From the NCBI GenBank assembly GCA_964559125.1, contig CAZLGW010000028.1, positions 1 through 64,000 on the forward strand: a DNA stretch of 64,000 nucleotides, in the 5' to 3' direction. The notes under the pieces are model-generated. The model saw only the letters and a program-made list of their open reading frames with translations. It searched no databases and was not told the origin of the DNA. The translations under genes and the position numbers were made by a program. This DNA is from Ravibacter sp964559125. GTDB lineage: Bacteria > Bacteroidota > Bacteroidia > Cytophagales > Spirosomataceae. Positions 1 through 7,847 of the stretch are shown piece by piece (within the stretch, counting starts at the first letter, position 1; the number at the start of each line of letters is the position of its first letter).

Positions 1-73
1 TAATTATTTCTACAAAAAACTCTATTTCAACAGGTTATTGAAAATCAGGATGGCCAAGATAGTTGAATTTTGT

Positions 74-107
74 GGTGTTGTTGGGTATTTTCAGACCCAA
101 TAACACC
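74..107. repeat. strong inverted repeat, possible terminator
   Basis: Arms at 74-86 and 95-107 pair over 13 bases with one G-T wobble around an 8-base loop. It lies just past the stop of the response regulator gene on the minus strand. Neither side has a T-run, so it is not a textbook intrinsic terminator; it may stabilise a 3' end. The rest of 1-128 shows nothing I can call. Confidence 0.5.
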
Positions 108-128
108 CAGAATACTACAGCAGCTACA

Positions 129-536
129 TCAGGAAGTGAGCACTACTTCCTCCAGGATCTGTTCGGTAAGAGGCTTGGTTCTGTAATACACATGATCGAG
201 AATACTGGAGGCTTTCTGCTGGTCTTTCGACAGAGACGAGGTCGAAAGCATCACTATCTTGGTACCAGACCTTACTTCAGGGGGTAATGTCTTATATTTT
301 TCAAGGAAATCGAAGCCGCTCATGCCAGGCATGTTGATATCGAGAAAGATGATATCCGGCTTCAGAAAATTTTCGCCCGGCCTTCCCGAAAAGTAGTTCA
401 ATGCCTTTTCTCCGCTTTCCGCAACAAGTATCTCGGGGCTGAGACCGGTGTCCTGTATGACGAGCTGATGAAGAAAATTATCATCAGGATCGTCATCGAT
501 CAGCATGACGCAGCTCAAATCGGCATGGATAGACAT
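129..536 (-). CDS. stand-alone response regulator (receiver domain only)
   Basis: This 135-residue protein is one CheY-like receiver domain with no output domain. The acidic pocket is Asp14-Asp16, the phosphoacceptor is Asp66 in FLDINMPG, the switch Ser/Thr is about residues 98-99 and the conserved Lys is 121 in RTKP. The N-terminal IDDDPDD motif and the extra residues before the phosphoacceptor resemble Rcp1-type receivers that work with phytochrome-like or other hybrid histidine kinases. No kinase gene is adjacent; the gene lies 23 bases after an AIM24-family gene on the same strand. It probably acts by protein-protein interaction in a phosphorelay. The partner is unknown. Confidence 0.9.
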   Translation of the reverse strand: MSIHADLSCVMLIDDDPDDNFLHQLVIQDTGLSPEILVAESGEKALNYFSGRPGENFLKPDIIFLDINMPGMSGFDFLEKYKTLPPEVRSGTKIVMLSTSSLSKDQQKASSILDHVYYRTKPLTEQILEEVVLTS

Positions 537-559
537 ATATCAGCTTTAATTGGAGTCGA

Positions 560-1339
560 TCAGTCTTCAAAAAGCTCCCCGAACTTACCCAGTACAGATC
601 CGCTTTCCTTTTTTGCGTTTGGTCCGCGGCTTGACAGCCTCTGGACGAGTTTGGAGATCGGCATGGATTGTATCCAGCATTTTCCTGTTCCCCTGATGGT
701 GGCGAGGAACATACCCTCTCCGCCGAAAATCATAGATTTGAGATTGCCCGAACGCTGGATATCAAAGCTCAGTGAGGGTTCGAACGCCACCACACAGCCG
801 GTGTCAATCCTGAGCATTTCGTTGTTGAGCTGGCGTTCTATCACGACTCCTCCGGCGTGGATGAAAGCCAGTCCGTCGCCCGTCAGCTTCTGAAGGATGA
901 AACCTTCTCCCCCGAAAAGCCCGGAGCCAAATTTCTTGTTGAAATGGATCTTCATGCTTGTGCCGAAAGCGGCACATAGAAATCCGTCTTTCTGGACAAT
1001 CAATTCATTGCCGTAAATATCAGCCAGGTTGACCGGAACTATTGTGCCGGGGTAAGGGGCTGCAAACGCAACCTTACGCTTGCCGACGCCAAGGTTGGTA
1101 AAATGGGTCATAAACAGCGATTCGCCCGTCAGCAGCCGGGTCCCGGCGCTGAACACCTTCCCGAGTATGCTCTGGTTTGCTTCCGCGCCGTCTCCCAGCT
1201 TTGTTTCAAACTGGATGCCGTCTTCCATAAACAGCATAGCTCCTGCTTCTGCTATGACGGTTTCGCGGGGGTCCAGTTCGACTTCGACAATCTGTATATC
1301 GTCTCCGATTATCCGGTAGTCAATTTCGTGTGATCGCAT
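560..1339 (-). CDS. AIM24 / TIGR00266 family protein
   Basis: The 259 residues match the AIM24 (TIGR00266) family in length and pattern: an N-terminal EVELDPRETVIAEAGAMLFMEDGI-like segment, a long Gly-rich middle and the segment GEGFILQKLTGDG. The family forms a beta-rich trimeric fold; its bacterial function is not established, and the mitochondrial namesake is linked to inner-membrane organisation. There is no signal peptide or membrane segment, so it is probably cytoplasmic. It sits between a small conserved protein and a receiver-domain protein on the same strand. The family assignment is firm, the role is not. Confidence 0.85.
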   Translation of the reverse strand: MRSHEIDYRIIGDDIQIVEVELDPRETVIAEAGAMLFMEDGIQFETKLGDGAEANQSILGKVFSAGTRLLTGESLFMTHFTNLGVGKRKVAFAAPYPGTIVPVNLADIYGNELIVQKDGFLCAAFGTSMKIHFNKKFGSGLFGGEGFILQKLTGDGLAFIHAGGVVIERQLNNEMLRIDTGCVVAFEPSLSFDIQRSGNLKSMIFGGEGMFLATIRGTGKCWIQSMPISKLVQRLSSRGPNAKKESGSVLGKFGELFED

Positions 1340-1375
1340 AAATAGGAAAAGAGTTGATATTATGATCGCGCAGAT

Positions 1376-1651
1376 CTATTCTTCTTCATCAAGATTGTCA
1401 TCAAAAATGTCAAACGGAGGCTCATCTTCCGGAGTCCCGGTTTGATCTTTCAGGCCGGGGATATCCTCCCGGTCCCGCAGCTTTTTATCCTCCACATTCC
1501 GGTTGAGGAACTCGTTGATCTTATCCATGTCGAAGGTAGAAGTGATCTCCCCGAATGAATTGATCTTGATATCAAAGCCTTTCAGCTCCTTATGAACTTT
1601 CGGAAGTTCATGCGTTTTTTTGCCCGGAGTGTTACTTTTTCGCTTTGCCAT
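1376..1651 (-). CDS. small conserved charged protein of unknown function
   Basis: This 91-residue protein has a Lys-rich start (MAKRKSNTPGKK), a central segment with KGFDIKINSFGEI and a very acidic tail ending DDNLDEEE. It has no signal peptide or membrane segment. I believe this type of protein recurs in Bacteroidota but I know of no function. It lies 17 bases downstream of guaB on the same strand, so it is probably co-transcribed with it. Confidence 0.75.
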   Translation of the reverse strand: MAKRKSNTPGKKTHELPKVHKELKGFDIKINSFGEITSTFDMDKINEFLNRNVEDKKLRDREDIPGLKDQTGTPEDEPPFDIFDDNLDEEE

Positions 1652-1668
1652 AGGTGGTTGTTTTGCTG

Positions 1669-3141
1669 CTACCGGGTAGAGTAGTTAGGCGCTTCTTTCT
1701 GGATCATGATATCGTGCGGATGGCTTTCCTTTACGCCCGCTGTTGTTATTTTAATGAATTTGGCGTCCTGCAATTGCGTGATGTCCCGGGCACCACAATA
1801 ACCCATCCCGGCTTTCAGACCTCCGCTCATCTGGTACAGGATTTCGGCTACCTTACCTTTAAACGGAACACGACCGACAATACCTTCAGGTACCAGCTTT
1901 TTGATGTCGTCTTCCGCATCCTGGAAGTAGCGGTCTTTTGATCCGTCTTCCATAGCTTCCAGCGATCCCATTCCGCGGTAAACTTTAAACTTACGTCCTT
2001 CGTAAATGACTATTTCGCCCGGAGCTTCGTCGGTACCCGCCAGCATCGATCCGATCATGACCGTATGGGCTCCGCCTGCAATGGCTTTTGTTACATCTCC
2101 CGAAAACCGGATACCGCCGTCTGCAATTACCGGGATATCGCGGCCCTTCAGCGCTTCGGCGGCGGCAATCACCGCTGAGAGCTGGGGCACCCCGATACCG
2201 GCGATAATACGGGTAGTACAGATACTTCCGGGGCCAACGCCTACTTTTACGGCGTCTGCACCGGCTTCTGCGAGCGCAAGGGCTGCCTCGCCGGTAGCTA
2301 TGTTCCCGGCTATGAGGTCAATAGCGGGGAAAGCCGATTTGATAGCCTTTACGGCGTCGATCACTCCTTTTGAATGCCCGTGGGCTGTGTCAAGACTGAT
2401 CACATCGACACCCGCTCTGATAAGTGCTTCGGCACGCTGCATCATATCGGGTGTGACGCCAAGGGCCGCCCCCACCCGTAACCTACCGTAAGCGTCTTTA
2501 GAGGCGTTGGGGTGGGACTTCCTTTTCATGATATCCCGGTAGGTAATGAGCCCCGTGAGCCTGTAGTTGCTGTCTACGATAGGCAGTTTTTCGATCTTGT
2601 ATTCCTGGAGAATGGCTTCCGCCTCATCGAGGGTAATGCCCTCCTGTGCGGTGACCAGGTTTTCGCGGGTCATGATTTCCTTCACCGGGCGGCTGCCGTT
2701 CCGTTCGAAACGGAGATCGCGGTTGGTGAGGATCCCTATCAGCGTTTTGTTTTCGTCTACTACCGGAATGCCTCCTATTTTAAACTCACGCATGATGTTG
2801 TGAGCGTCGGAGAGTACCGCATTTGCCGGCAGTGTAATCGGGTCGAGTATCATCCCGCTTTCCGAACGCTTGACTTTCCTGACCTGTTCGGCCTGTTTTT
2901 CAAGCGTCATATTCTTGTGAATGACCCCAATCCCGCCTTCCTGTGCCATGGCTATGGCCAGCTCGTATTCGGTTACGGTATCCATTGCAGCCGAAACGAA
3001 AGGGAGGTTGAGCTCTATATTTCTGGTAAGCCTGGTTTTGGTGCTGGTGTCGCGGGGCAGAACTTCCGAATAGCCCGGAAGAAGAAGTACGTCGTCGTAA
3101 GTAAGCGCCTCGAAAAGCACCTTGTTTGAGCTTGAAATCAT
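1669..3141 (-). CDS. guaB: IMP dehydrogenase
   Basis: GuaB oxidises IMP to XMP with NAD+, the committed step of GMP synthesis. The 490 residues are normal for the family. The TIM barrel is interrupted by a pair of CBS domains (about residues 96-210). The catalytic loop reads GVGPGSICTTR, with the catalytic Cys at 308, and the substrate-binding VSAAMDTVTE segment is near residue 50. The mobile-flap region with MGSLEAM is present. A -7 box (3172-3179) lies about 30 bases upstream. A small acidic protein gene follows closely. Confidence 0.97.
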   Translation of the reverse strand: MISSSNKVLFEALTYDDVLLLPGYSEVLPRDTSTKTRLTRNIELNLPFVSAAMDTVTEYELAIAMAQEGGIGVIHKNMTLEKQAEQVRKVKRSESGMILDPITLPANAVLSDAHNIMREFKIGGIPVVDENKTLIGILTNRDLRFERNGSRPVKEIMTRENLVTAQEGITLDEAEAILQEYKIEKLPIVDSNYRLTGLITYRDIMKRKSHPNASKDAYGRLRVGAALGVTPDMMQRAEALIRAGVDVISLDTAHGHSKGVIDAVKAIKSAFPAIDLIAGNIATGEAALALAEAGADAVKVGVGPGSICTTRIIAGIGVPQLSAVIAAAEALKGRDIPVIADGGIRFSGDVTKAIAGGAHTVMIGSMLAGTDEAPGEIVIYEGRKFKVYRGMGSLEAMEDGSKDRYFQDAEDDIKKLVPEGIVGRVPFKGKVAEILYQMSGGLKAGMGYCGARDITQLQDAKFIKITTAGVKESHPHDIMIQKEAPNYSTR

Positions 3142-3171
3142 AGCAAATAATCTGGTCGTTTATTTGCAAGG

Positions 3172-3179
3172 CAAATTTA
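3172..3179 (-). promoter_or_regulatory. Bacteroidota -7 promoter box for guaB
   Basis: On the minus strand this reads TAAATTTG, matching TAnnTTTG, 30 bases before the guaB start. I see no clear TTTG element at the expected -33 distance. Confidence 0.5.
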
Positions 3180-3324
3180 GCACTAAAAATGAAATGACGG
3201 TAGTTTAGGGAAGAGAGAAGTGAATTTTTTTTACAGAGAGCCCCGGAGCGGAGGAATAGGACATTCGTATAGAAATTTGTAAGTCCGCAAGGGCTGCAAC
3301 AAGCTTAAGGGTTTATATCTTCCC

Positions 3325-4629
3325 TCAACCCGCCAGCGTCACACGTACTTTCCTGATCTGTTTTTTGGTAGCCGCCTGAATTTTGAAGGTAAGCTCCCTG
3401 AAAACGACTTCTTCGCCGTGGCGCGGTACACGCGCAAACAGTTCCAGGATCAATCCGGCCAGTGTTTCGCTTTCTATGCGGAGGTCCGCAAAATAGTCCG
3501 TATCCAGGTCGAGCGTCCTGATAACATCGTTGAGAAGGGCTTGTCCCTCGAAAATGTAATTAGTGGCATCGAGCTGTATGAAATGGGTCTCATTTTCATC
3601 ATCATGCTCGTCATTGATATCGCCGAATATCTCTTCAATGATATCTTCAAGCGTTATCAGCCCGCGGGTAGTGCCGTATTCATCCATCACTATCGCCATG
3701 TGGACCCTTCTTTTCTGGAATTCTTCCAGGAGACTGTCGAGCCGCTTCGTTTCAGGAATAAGGTAGGCATCCCTGATCAGCTTCTGCCACGCAAATTGCT
3801 CGTTTTGCTGAATATGCGGCAGGAGATCCTTGATATAAAGGATACCTTCAATGTTATCCAGGTTGTGGCGATAGACGGGTATCCTGGAATATCCCGATTT
3901 GTTCACAAGGTCCATCAACTCGTGAAAATCGAGCTCTATGCTGAACGCCCTGATATTTGATTTGGACACCATCGCTTCGCGGGCAGTGGTTTTTCCCATT
4001 GCAGCAACTCCCAGCAGAAGCTCCTTTTCCTCTATCGCGTCGGAATCTTCTTTATCGGGTACATCCGACTCACTTTCGTGGCCCTCTTTTCTGGATATCC
4101 CGAGGAAAACCGCAACCCTGAGAAAAAAGCCTCCTATGGGGTTGAGGAAATCAAGAACAGTATTGATGACAGGAAGGAATTTTTCAGAGATGCTGGTAGC
4201 ATATTGTCCTGCATACCACCGCAGGACCGCATCGGTTACCAACCAAAGGCTTACTACGGCGAGAAATGAATACAGCATGGCACGGCTGTCTTCCAACTCG
4301 TTTATCAGCAGGTTGGCGGTGATCAGCCAGGCCAGCAGCATACCGGTATGCTGGATCAGAAGAAGGGCGAAACGTCCCCGCCGGTCGGAAATGCGATCAT
4401 GTGTTTTCTTTTCCCAGGGTGTTTCAAGCGCAGCCGATGCAGACAGGCTTGCCCGCAGGGCGGAGCAAAAGAGAGCAATCAGCAATAAAAGCACGATCGA
4501 GATGATGTCGGCCGCAGACCCCGGAATAACGAGCAGTAGCGGGTTAATAGTAAGTATGTTGATTGGACTGATCAGTTTTCGGGCCGACGTTCGGGGCTCA
4601 CTGTCTTCATTGTCCGGTATATCTTCCAC
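3325..4629 (-). CDS. gldE: GldE, gliding-motility/T9SS-associated CNNM-CBS membrane protein
   Basis: This 434-residue protein has hydrophobic membrane segments in its first half (for example near residues 43-60 and 92-125), a pair of CBS domains in the middle (with GILYIKDLLPHIQ and VMDEYGTTRGLITLEDIIEEIFG) and a C-terminal CorC/HlyC domain. This is the hemolysin C/CorC architecture. The position directly before ssb and mutY is that of gldE in Bacteroidota, where GldE is linked to gliding and the T9SS. Spacing to ssb is 19 bases. The biochemical role of GldE is not settled; the CNNM fold suggests ion transport or sensing. Confidence 0.9.
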   Translation of the reverse strand: MEDIPDNEDSEPRTSARKLISPINILTINPLLLVIPGSAADIISIVLLLLIALFCSALRASLSASAALETPWEKKTHDRISDRRGRFALLLIQHTGMLLAWLITANLLINELEDSRAMLYSFLAVVSLWLVTDAVLRWYAGQYATSISEKFLPVINTVLDFLNPIGGFFLRVAVFLGISRKEGHESESDVPDKEDSDAIEEKELLLGVAAMGKTTAREAMVSKSNIRAFSIELDFHELMDLVNKSGYSRIPVYRHNLDNIEGILYIKDLLPHIQQNEQFAWQKLIRDAYLIPETKRLDSLLEEFQKRRVHMAIVMDEYGTTRGLITLEDIIEEIFGDINDEHDDENETHFIQLDATNYIFEGQALLNDVIRTLDLDTDYFADLRIESETLAGLILELFARVPRHGEEVVFRELTFKIQAATKKQIRKVRVTLAG

Positions 4630-4648
4630 GTATATTTAAGTTAAGGTT

Positions 4649-5101
4649 TTAAAAAGGTAAATCGTCGTCGTCCTGGGAGGCGATAGCCGGGGGAACGGCT
4701 GCTTCACGCGAAGGAGGCGGAGTCCTTTCTGCACCCGGAGAGGCGCCTGCCTGCGATCCTGCGGAGGGGTTCGGCCCCCCGAGCAGGGTCATGCTGTTGC
4801 CCCTGATGCTTACCCGGCTCCTGGGCTGCCCGTCTTTATCGGTCCAGTTTTCTGTCCGTAAACGTCCTTCTATATAAACCTGGTTCCCTTTTTTCAGGTA
4901 TTGCTCGGCAATCTGGGCCAGCCTGTCCCACAGTTCAATGCGATGCCATTCGGTCTGATCAACCCTTTCGCCGCTTTTGTTGGTGTAGGTCTCTGAAGTA
5001 GCGATGTTGAAATTGGCCACTACCGATCCGTTTTCCAGGTGTCTTACTTCGGGATCGGCTCCCAGGTTTCCTATCAGTATTACTTTGTTGACTCCGGCCA
5101 T
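4649..5101 (-). CDS. ssb: single-stranded DNA-binding protein
   Basis: SSB coats single-stranded DNA during replication and repair and recruits partners through its tail. The 150 residues show the N-terminal OB-fold (MAGVNKVILIGNLGADPEVR, then TEWHRIELWDRLAQIAEQYLKKG), a Gly/Pro/Ala-rich linker and the acidic partner-docking tip DDDDLPF. The gene lies between gldE and mutY on the same strand. Confidence 0.97.
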   Translation of the reverse strand: MAGVNKVILIGNLGADPEVRHLENGSVVANFNIATSETYTNKSGERVDQTEWHRIELWDRLAQIAEQYLKKGNQVYIEGRLRTENWTDKDGQPRSRVSIRGNSMTLLGGPNPSAGSQAGASPGAERTPPPSREAAVPPAIASQDDDDLPF

Positions 5102-5157
5102 TTTATCAGATATAGATTATTGCTTGTTGTAAAGTTATCTGGTACCCAGTTATAAAG

Positions 5158-6192
5158 TTACAAAAAATCCTTCAGATAAATGTTCACCGGGAGTGGCTTC
5201 GGCAGGTCTTTAATCTGTGCGGGGGTATACCATTGAAGCCCTTCAGGCAGCTTGTGCAGTTCAGGGAGCTCCGAGAGCCAGTAGCAGATAGTGAGATGCT
5301 GATGGGTGAGAATATGTTTAAAAGGTCCGGAGCTGAGTTCGGGCTTCAGTCCGCGCAGCTCCTCCGGCAGGAAGCTGCTCCAGTCGCCTACAGATTCAGT
5401 CTCTACCGAATAGAAATCATACAGCCCTTTCCAGATGTCTTTTTCCTGCCGCTCTTTCATGGCGATCCTGCCTTTTGCCATGATGACGAGGTAATGGATC
5501 GGGCGGCGTTTTATTTTGAGTTTTTTAATCTTGACGGGTAGTACGCTCTGCATTTTATGGTGGTAGGCGTAGCAGGAATCGTTTATAGGGCAGGCCTCGC
5601 ATTTCGGCGAAACCGGAACACACTGCAGCGCGCCGAATTCCATAATTGCCTGGTTGAACAATGCCGCCTGGCCCTCCGGCATGGCTGCGAGGGCGGCCTC
5701 CTTAAAGGTTTTTCTGGAAGCAGGGGAGTTGATGTCTTCGTGAATGCCGTAATACCGGGCCAGGACGCGGAAAACGTTCCCGTCGACTACGGCGGCCTGT
5801 TCGCCGAAAGCGAAGGATGCAATGGCGGAGGCGGTATAATCGCCAATTCCTTTTAGCGTGATAAGCTCTCCATAAGAGCCGGGGAATTCTCCGTTATACT
5901 GATCGCAGATGATCTTTGCCGTAGCGTGCATATTGCGCGCTCTCGAGTAGTACCCGAGTCCCTGCCACAAGTGAAGCACTTCTTTTTCAGACGCAGCGGC
6001 AAGACTCCGGATGTCGGGATATTGCCCGATGAATTTTTCGTAGTAAGGATAACCCTGGGCTACTCTTGTCTGCTGCAGGATCACTTCCGACAGCCATATT
6101 CTGTAAGGATCGCCGGTTTCTCTCCACGGGAGCTTCCGGTGGTATTTCCTGTACCACGCAACCAGTTTATGTCCAAAATTATCAATAACCAC
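5158..6192 (-). CDS. mutY: adenine DNA glycosylase MutY
   Basis: MutY removes adenine mispaired with 8-oxoguanine, preventing G-to-T changes. The 344-residue protein carries the catalytic Glu36 in WLSEVILQQT, the helix-hairpin-helix LKGIGDYTA (about 113-121), the catalytic Asp137 in VVDGNV and four iron-sulfur Cys at 191, 198, 201 and 207 (C-X6-C-X2-C-X5-C). The C-terminal region from about 230 is the NUDIX-like domain that recognises 8-oxoguanine. It is divergent from the HU gene. Confidence 0.96.
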   Translation of the reverse strand: MVIDNFGHKLVAWYRKYHRKLPWRETGDPYRIWLSEVILQQTRVAQGYPYYEKFIGQYPDIRSLAAASEKEVLHLWQGLGYYSRARNMHATAKIICDQYNGEFPGSYGELITLKGIGDYTASAIASFAFGEQAAVVDGNVFRVLARYYGIHEDINSPASRKTFKEAALAAMPEGQAALFNQAIMEFGALQCVPVSPKCEACPINDSCYAYHHKMQSVLPVKIKKLKIKRRPIHYLVIMAKGRIAMKERQEKDIWKGLYDFYSVETESVGDWSSFLPEELRGLKPELSSGPFKHILTHQHLTICYWLSELPELHKLPEGLQWYTPAQIKDLPKPLPVNIYLKDFL

Positions 6193-6291
6193 CCGTGTTC
6201 TTTAAAAAATACATCCGGTGAAAGAAGCTCCTCCTTGCAGGCCGGTGAAAAATGTTCAGCGATTCGTCTTTTTAACTTAGTGAAAAAGATG

Positions 6292-6299
6292 TAACTTTG
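6292..6299 (+). promoter_or_regulatory. -7 promoter box for the HU gene
   Basis: TAACTTTG matches TAnnTTTG and lies 65 bases before the GTG start of the HU gene, in the divergent gap with mutY. A clear -33 TTTG is not visible; a T-rich tract lies at about that distance. Confidence 0.55.
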
Positions 6300-6364
6300 T
6301 GTTTTCAAATTTTGCGCTTAAAAATAAGTATTCAGTAATAGTTTATCTAAAAAGTTAGTATAAA

Positions 6365-6664
6365 GTGACTAAAGCAGAAGTAATAGCTCAGATATCGGAG
6401 AAAACCGGTGTTGAGAAGGTTGATGTACAGCAGACACTTGAATCATTTTTCACAGTAGTTAAAGATACCCTTGCTGCCGGTGAAAATATTTATGTTCGTG
6501 GTTTCGGAAGTTTCATCAACAAGAAACGGGCCAGAAAGGTAGCCAGGAACATTTCTTTGAGGAGTACAATTATTATTGACGAGCATTTTGTGCCGAGCTT
6601 CAAGCCTGCAAAAGTGTTTGTCGAGCAGGTCAAAGAAAGCGAGGAATTAAAGGCCCAGCTATAA
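6365..6664 (+). CDS. HU-family DNA-binding protein
   Basis: This 99-residue protein is a histone-like HU/IHF subunit. It begins MTKAEVIAQISEKTGV and has the typical beta-arm region GFGSFINKKRARKVARN. HU bends and compacts DNA. The start is GTG; no ATG is available that keeps the conserved N-terminus. A promoter box lies 65 bases upstream. The order mutY (divergent)-HU-TPR-small basic protein-RNase E/G is a familiar Bacteroidota neighbourhood. Confidence 0.95.
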   Translation: MTKAEVIAQISEKTGVEKVDVQQTLESFFTVVKDTLAAGENIYVRGFGSFINKKRARKVARNISLRSTIIIDEHFVPSFKPAKVFVEQVKESEELKAQL

Positions 6665-6713
6665 ATACGCCTTGTAGTTGCTCAGAAAATCCGGGAGGAT
6701 ATATTTTCATTAA

Positions 6714-7547
6714 ATGAATAAGGCCACTCTTTTAGTTGTAGTACTTTCCGTCGGTTTGGTAGGGCTGCTATACAGCTTACCAAAAGGGGTGGTAAGCAGC
6801 CAGTCTAAGGAGGTGTCGGCGGAGAAGATTAATGAAAATAGTGATTCTGTATCGGTTTCTACTGCGGGGACAGAAGCAGTGAGTGAGCACGGTCCCAGGC
6901 CATTGCTGCCTGAACAGGCCAAAGAAATTGCAGATTTGAAGAAAGGTTTGGCCGCAGGCCCCGATGCGGGAGTGCTTGCGGCCATTTCTGATGCCTTTTT
7001 CAGGTTTCAGAAGTTTGACAGCGCGGCGGTTTATGCCGGTAAAGTGGCGGAACTACAGCCTACTGCCCCTAATTATTTAAGGGCCGGCGACAGGTATTAC
7101 GAAGCTTATACATTTGCCGTCGGGGGTGATAAGTCGGGTCCGCTGGGTGCTAAAACCCGTGAATTTTACCAGAAGGCGCTGGACTTGAACCCGAACTATA
7201 CACTGGCCAAAGCCAATATGGCGATGACCTACGTGAATACCGACAACCCTATGCAGGGGATCATGATGCTCAGGGAAATCCTTGATGAGGACCCGACAAA
7301 TGAGATTGCCCTGTTCAATATGGGAGTGCTTTCGATGCGGTCGAATCAGTATGGAAGGGCGGTGCAGCGGTTCAGCCAGATAGTCACCAACAATCCGGGC
7401 AATATAAAGGCGAAATTCTACCTGGCATTAAGCCTCCTGGAAACCGGGAAGCAGGATGAGGCCAGGAAATTACTTGAAGAAGTAAAGGAGAAGGAAAAGG
7501 ACCCGATGATCCAGAAGGCAATAGCTGAGCTGGAAGATAGATTGTAA
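6714..7547 (+). CDS. membrane-anchored TPR-repeat protein
   Basis: The 277-residue protein starts with one hydrophobic segment (about residues 4-22), a signal anchor or signal peptide, followed by a low-complexity Ser/Glu linker to about residue 55. Tetratricopeptide-type repeats then run to the C-terminus, including KALDLNPNYTLAKANMAMTY and EILDEDPTNEIALFNMGVL. It is probably a periplasmic scaffold. It starts 49 bases after the HU gene and is likely co-transcribed with it. I recognise the conserved position but know no precise role. Confidence 0.85.
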   Translation: MNKATLLVVVLSVGLVGLLYSLPKGVVSSQSKEVSAEKINENSDSVSVSTAGTEAVSEHGPRPLLPEQAKEIADLKKGLAAGPDAGVLAAISDAFFRFQKFDSAAVYAGKVAELQPTAPNYLRAGDRYYEAYTFAVGGDKSGPLGAKTREFYQKALDLNPNYTLAKANMAMTYVNTDNPMQGIMMLREILDEDPTNEIALFNMGVLSMRSNQYGRAVQRFSQIVTNNPGNIKAKFYLALSLLETGKQDEARKLLEEVKEKEKDPMIQKAIAELEDRL

Positions 7548-7625
7548 AGGGCTGTTTCCCGTTGCAGATGAATGAAGAGAGAGTAACAGAAATTGAATTA
7601 TAAATAAATTAAACGTATTTAAATT

Positions 7626-7715
7626 ATGCCTTGCGGTAAAAAAAGGAAACGTCACAAAATTGCTACGCACAAGAGGAAAAAACGCCTTAGAAAAAACAGA
7701 CATAAGAAGAAGTAA
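7626..7715 (+). CDS. 29-residue highly basic protein, probable small ribosome-associated protein
   Basis: An ATG at 7626 opens a 29-residue frame ending at TAA 7713-7715. The product starts MPCGKKRKRHKIATHK and ends KNRHKKK; about 60 percent of residues are Lys, Arg or His, with a single Cys at position 3. I recall near-identical short proteins upstream of RNase G in many Bacteroidota, and the composition resembles the AURKAIP1/COX24-type mini ribosomal proteins such as mycobacterial bS22. That resemblance is inference. An A-rich leader with AATTAA-type sequence precedes the start. It lies 78 bases after the TPR gene and 132 bases before the preferred RNase start. Confidence 0.8.
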   Translation: MPCGKKRKRHKIATHKRKKRLRKNRHKKK

Positions 7716-7847
7716 TTTTCTTCTTGTGTTACTTTTATCAGTCATAGGAAGTCCGCCTGCCCTGTTCTGACAGGTTAGGAGGATTTTCGTATTATGCCTG
7801 ATATTAGCCTGTATATTCTTCTAACAACATCATGTACTTGGCTAGCA

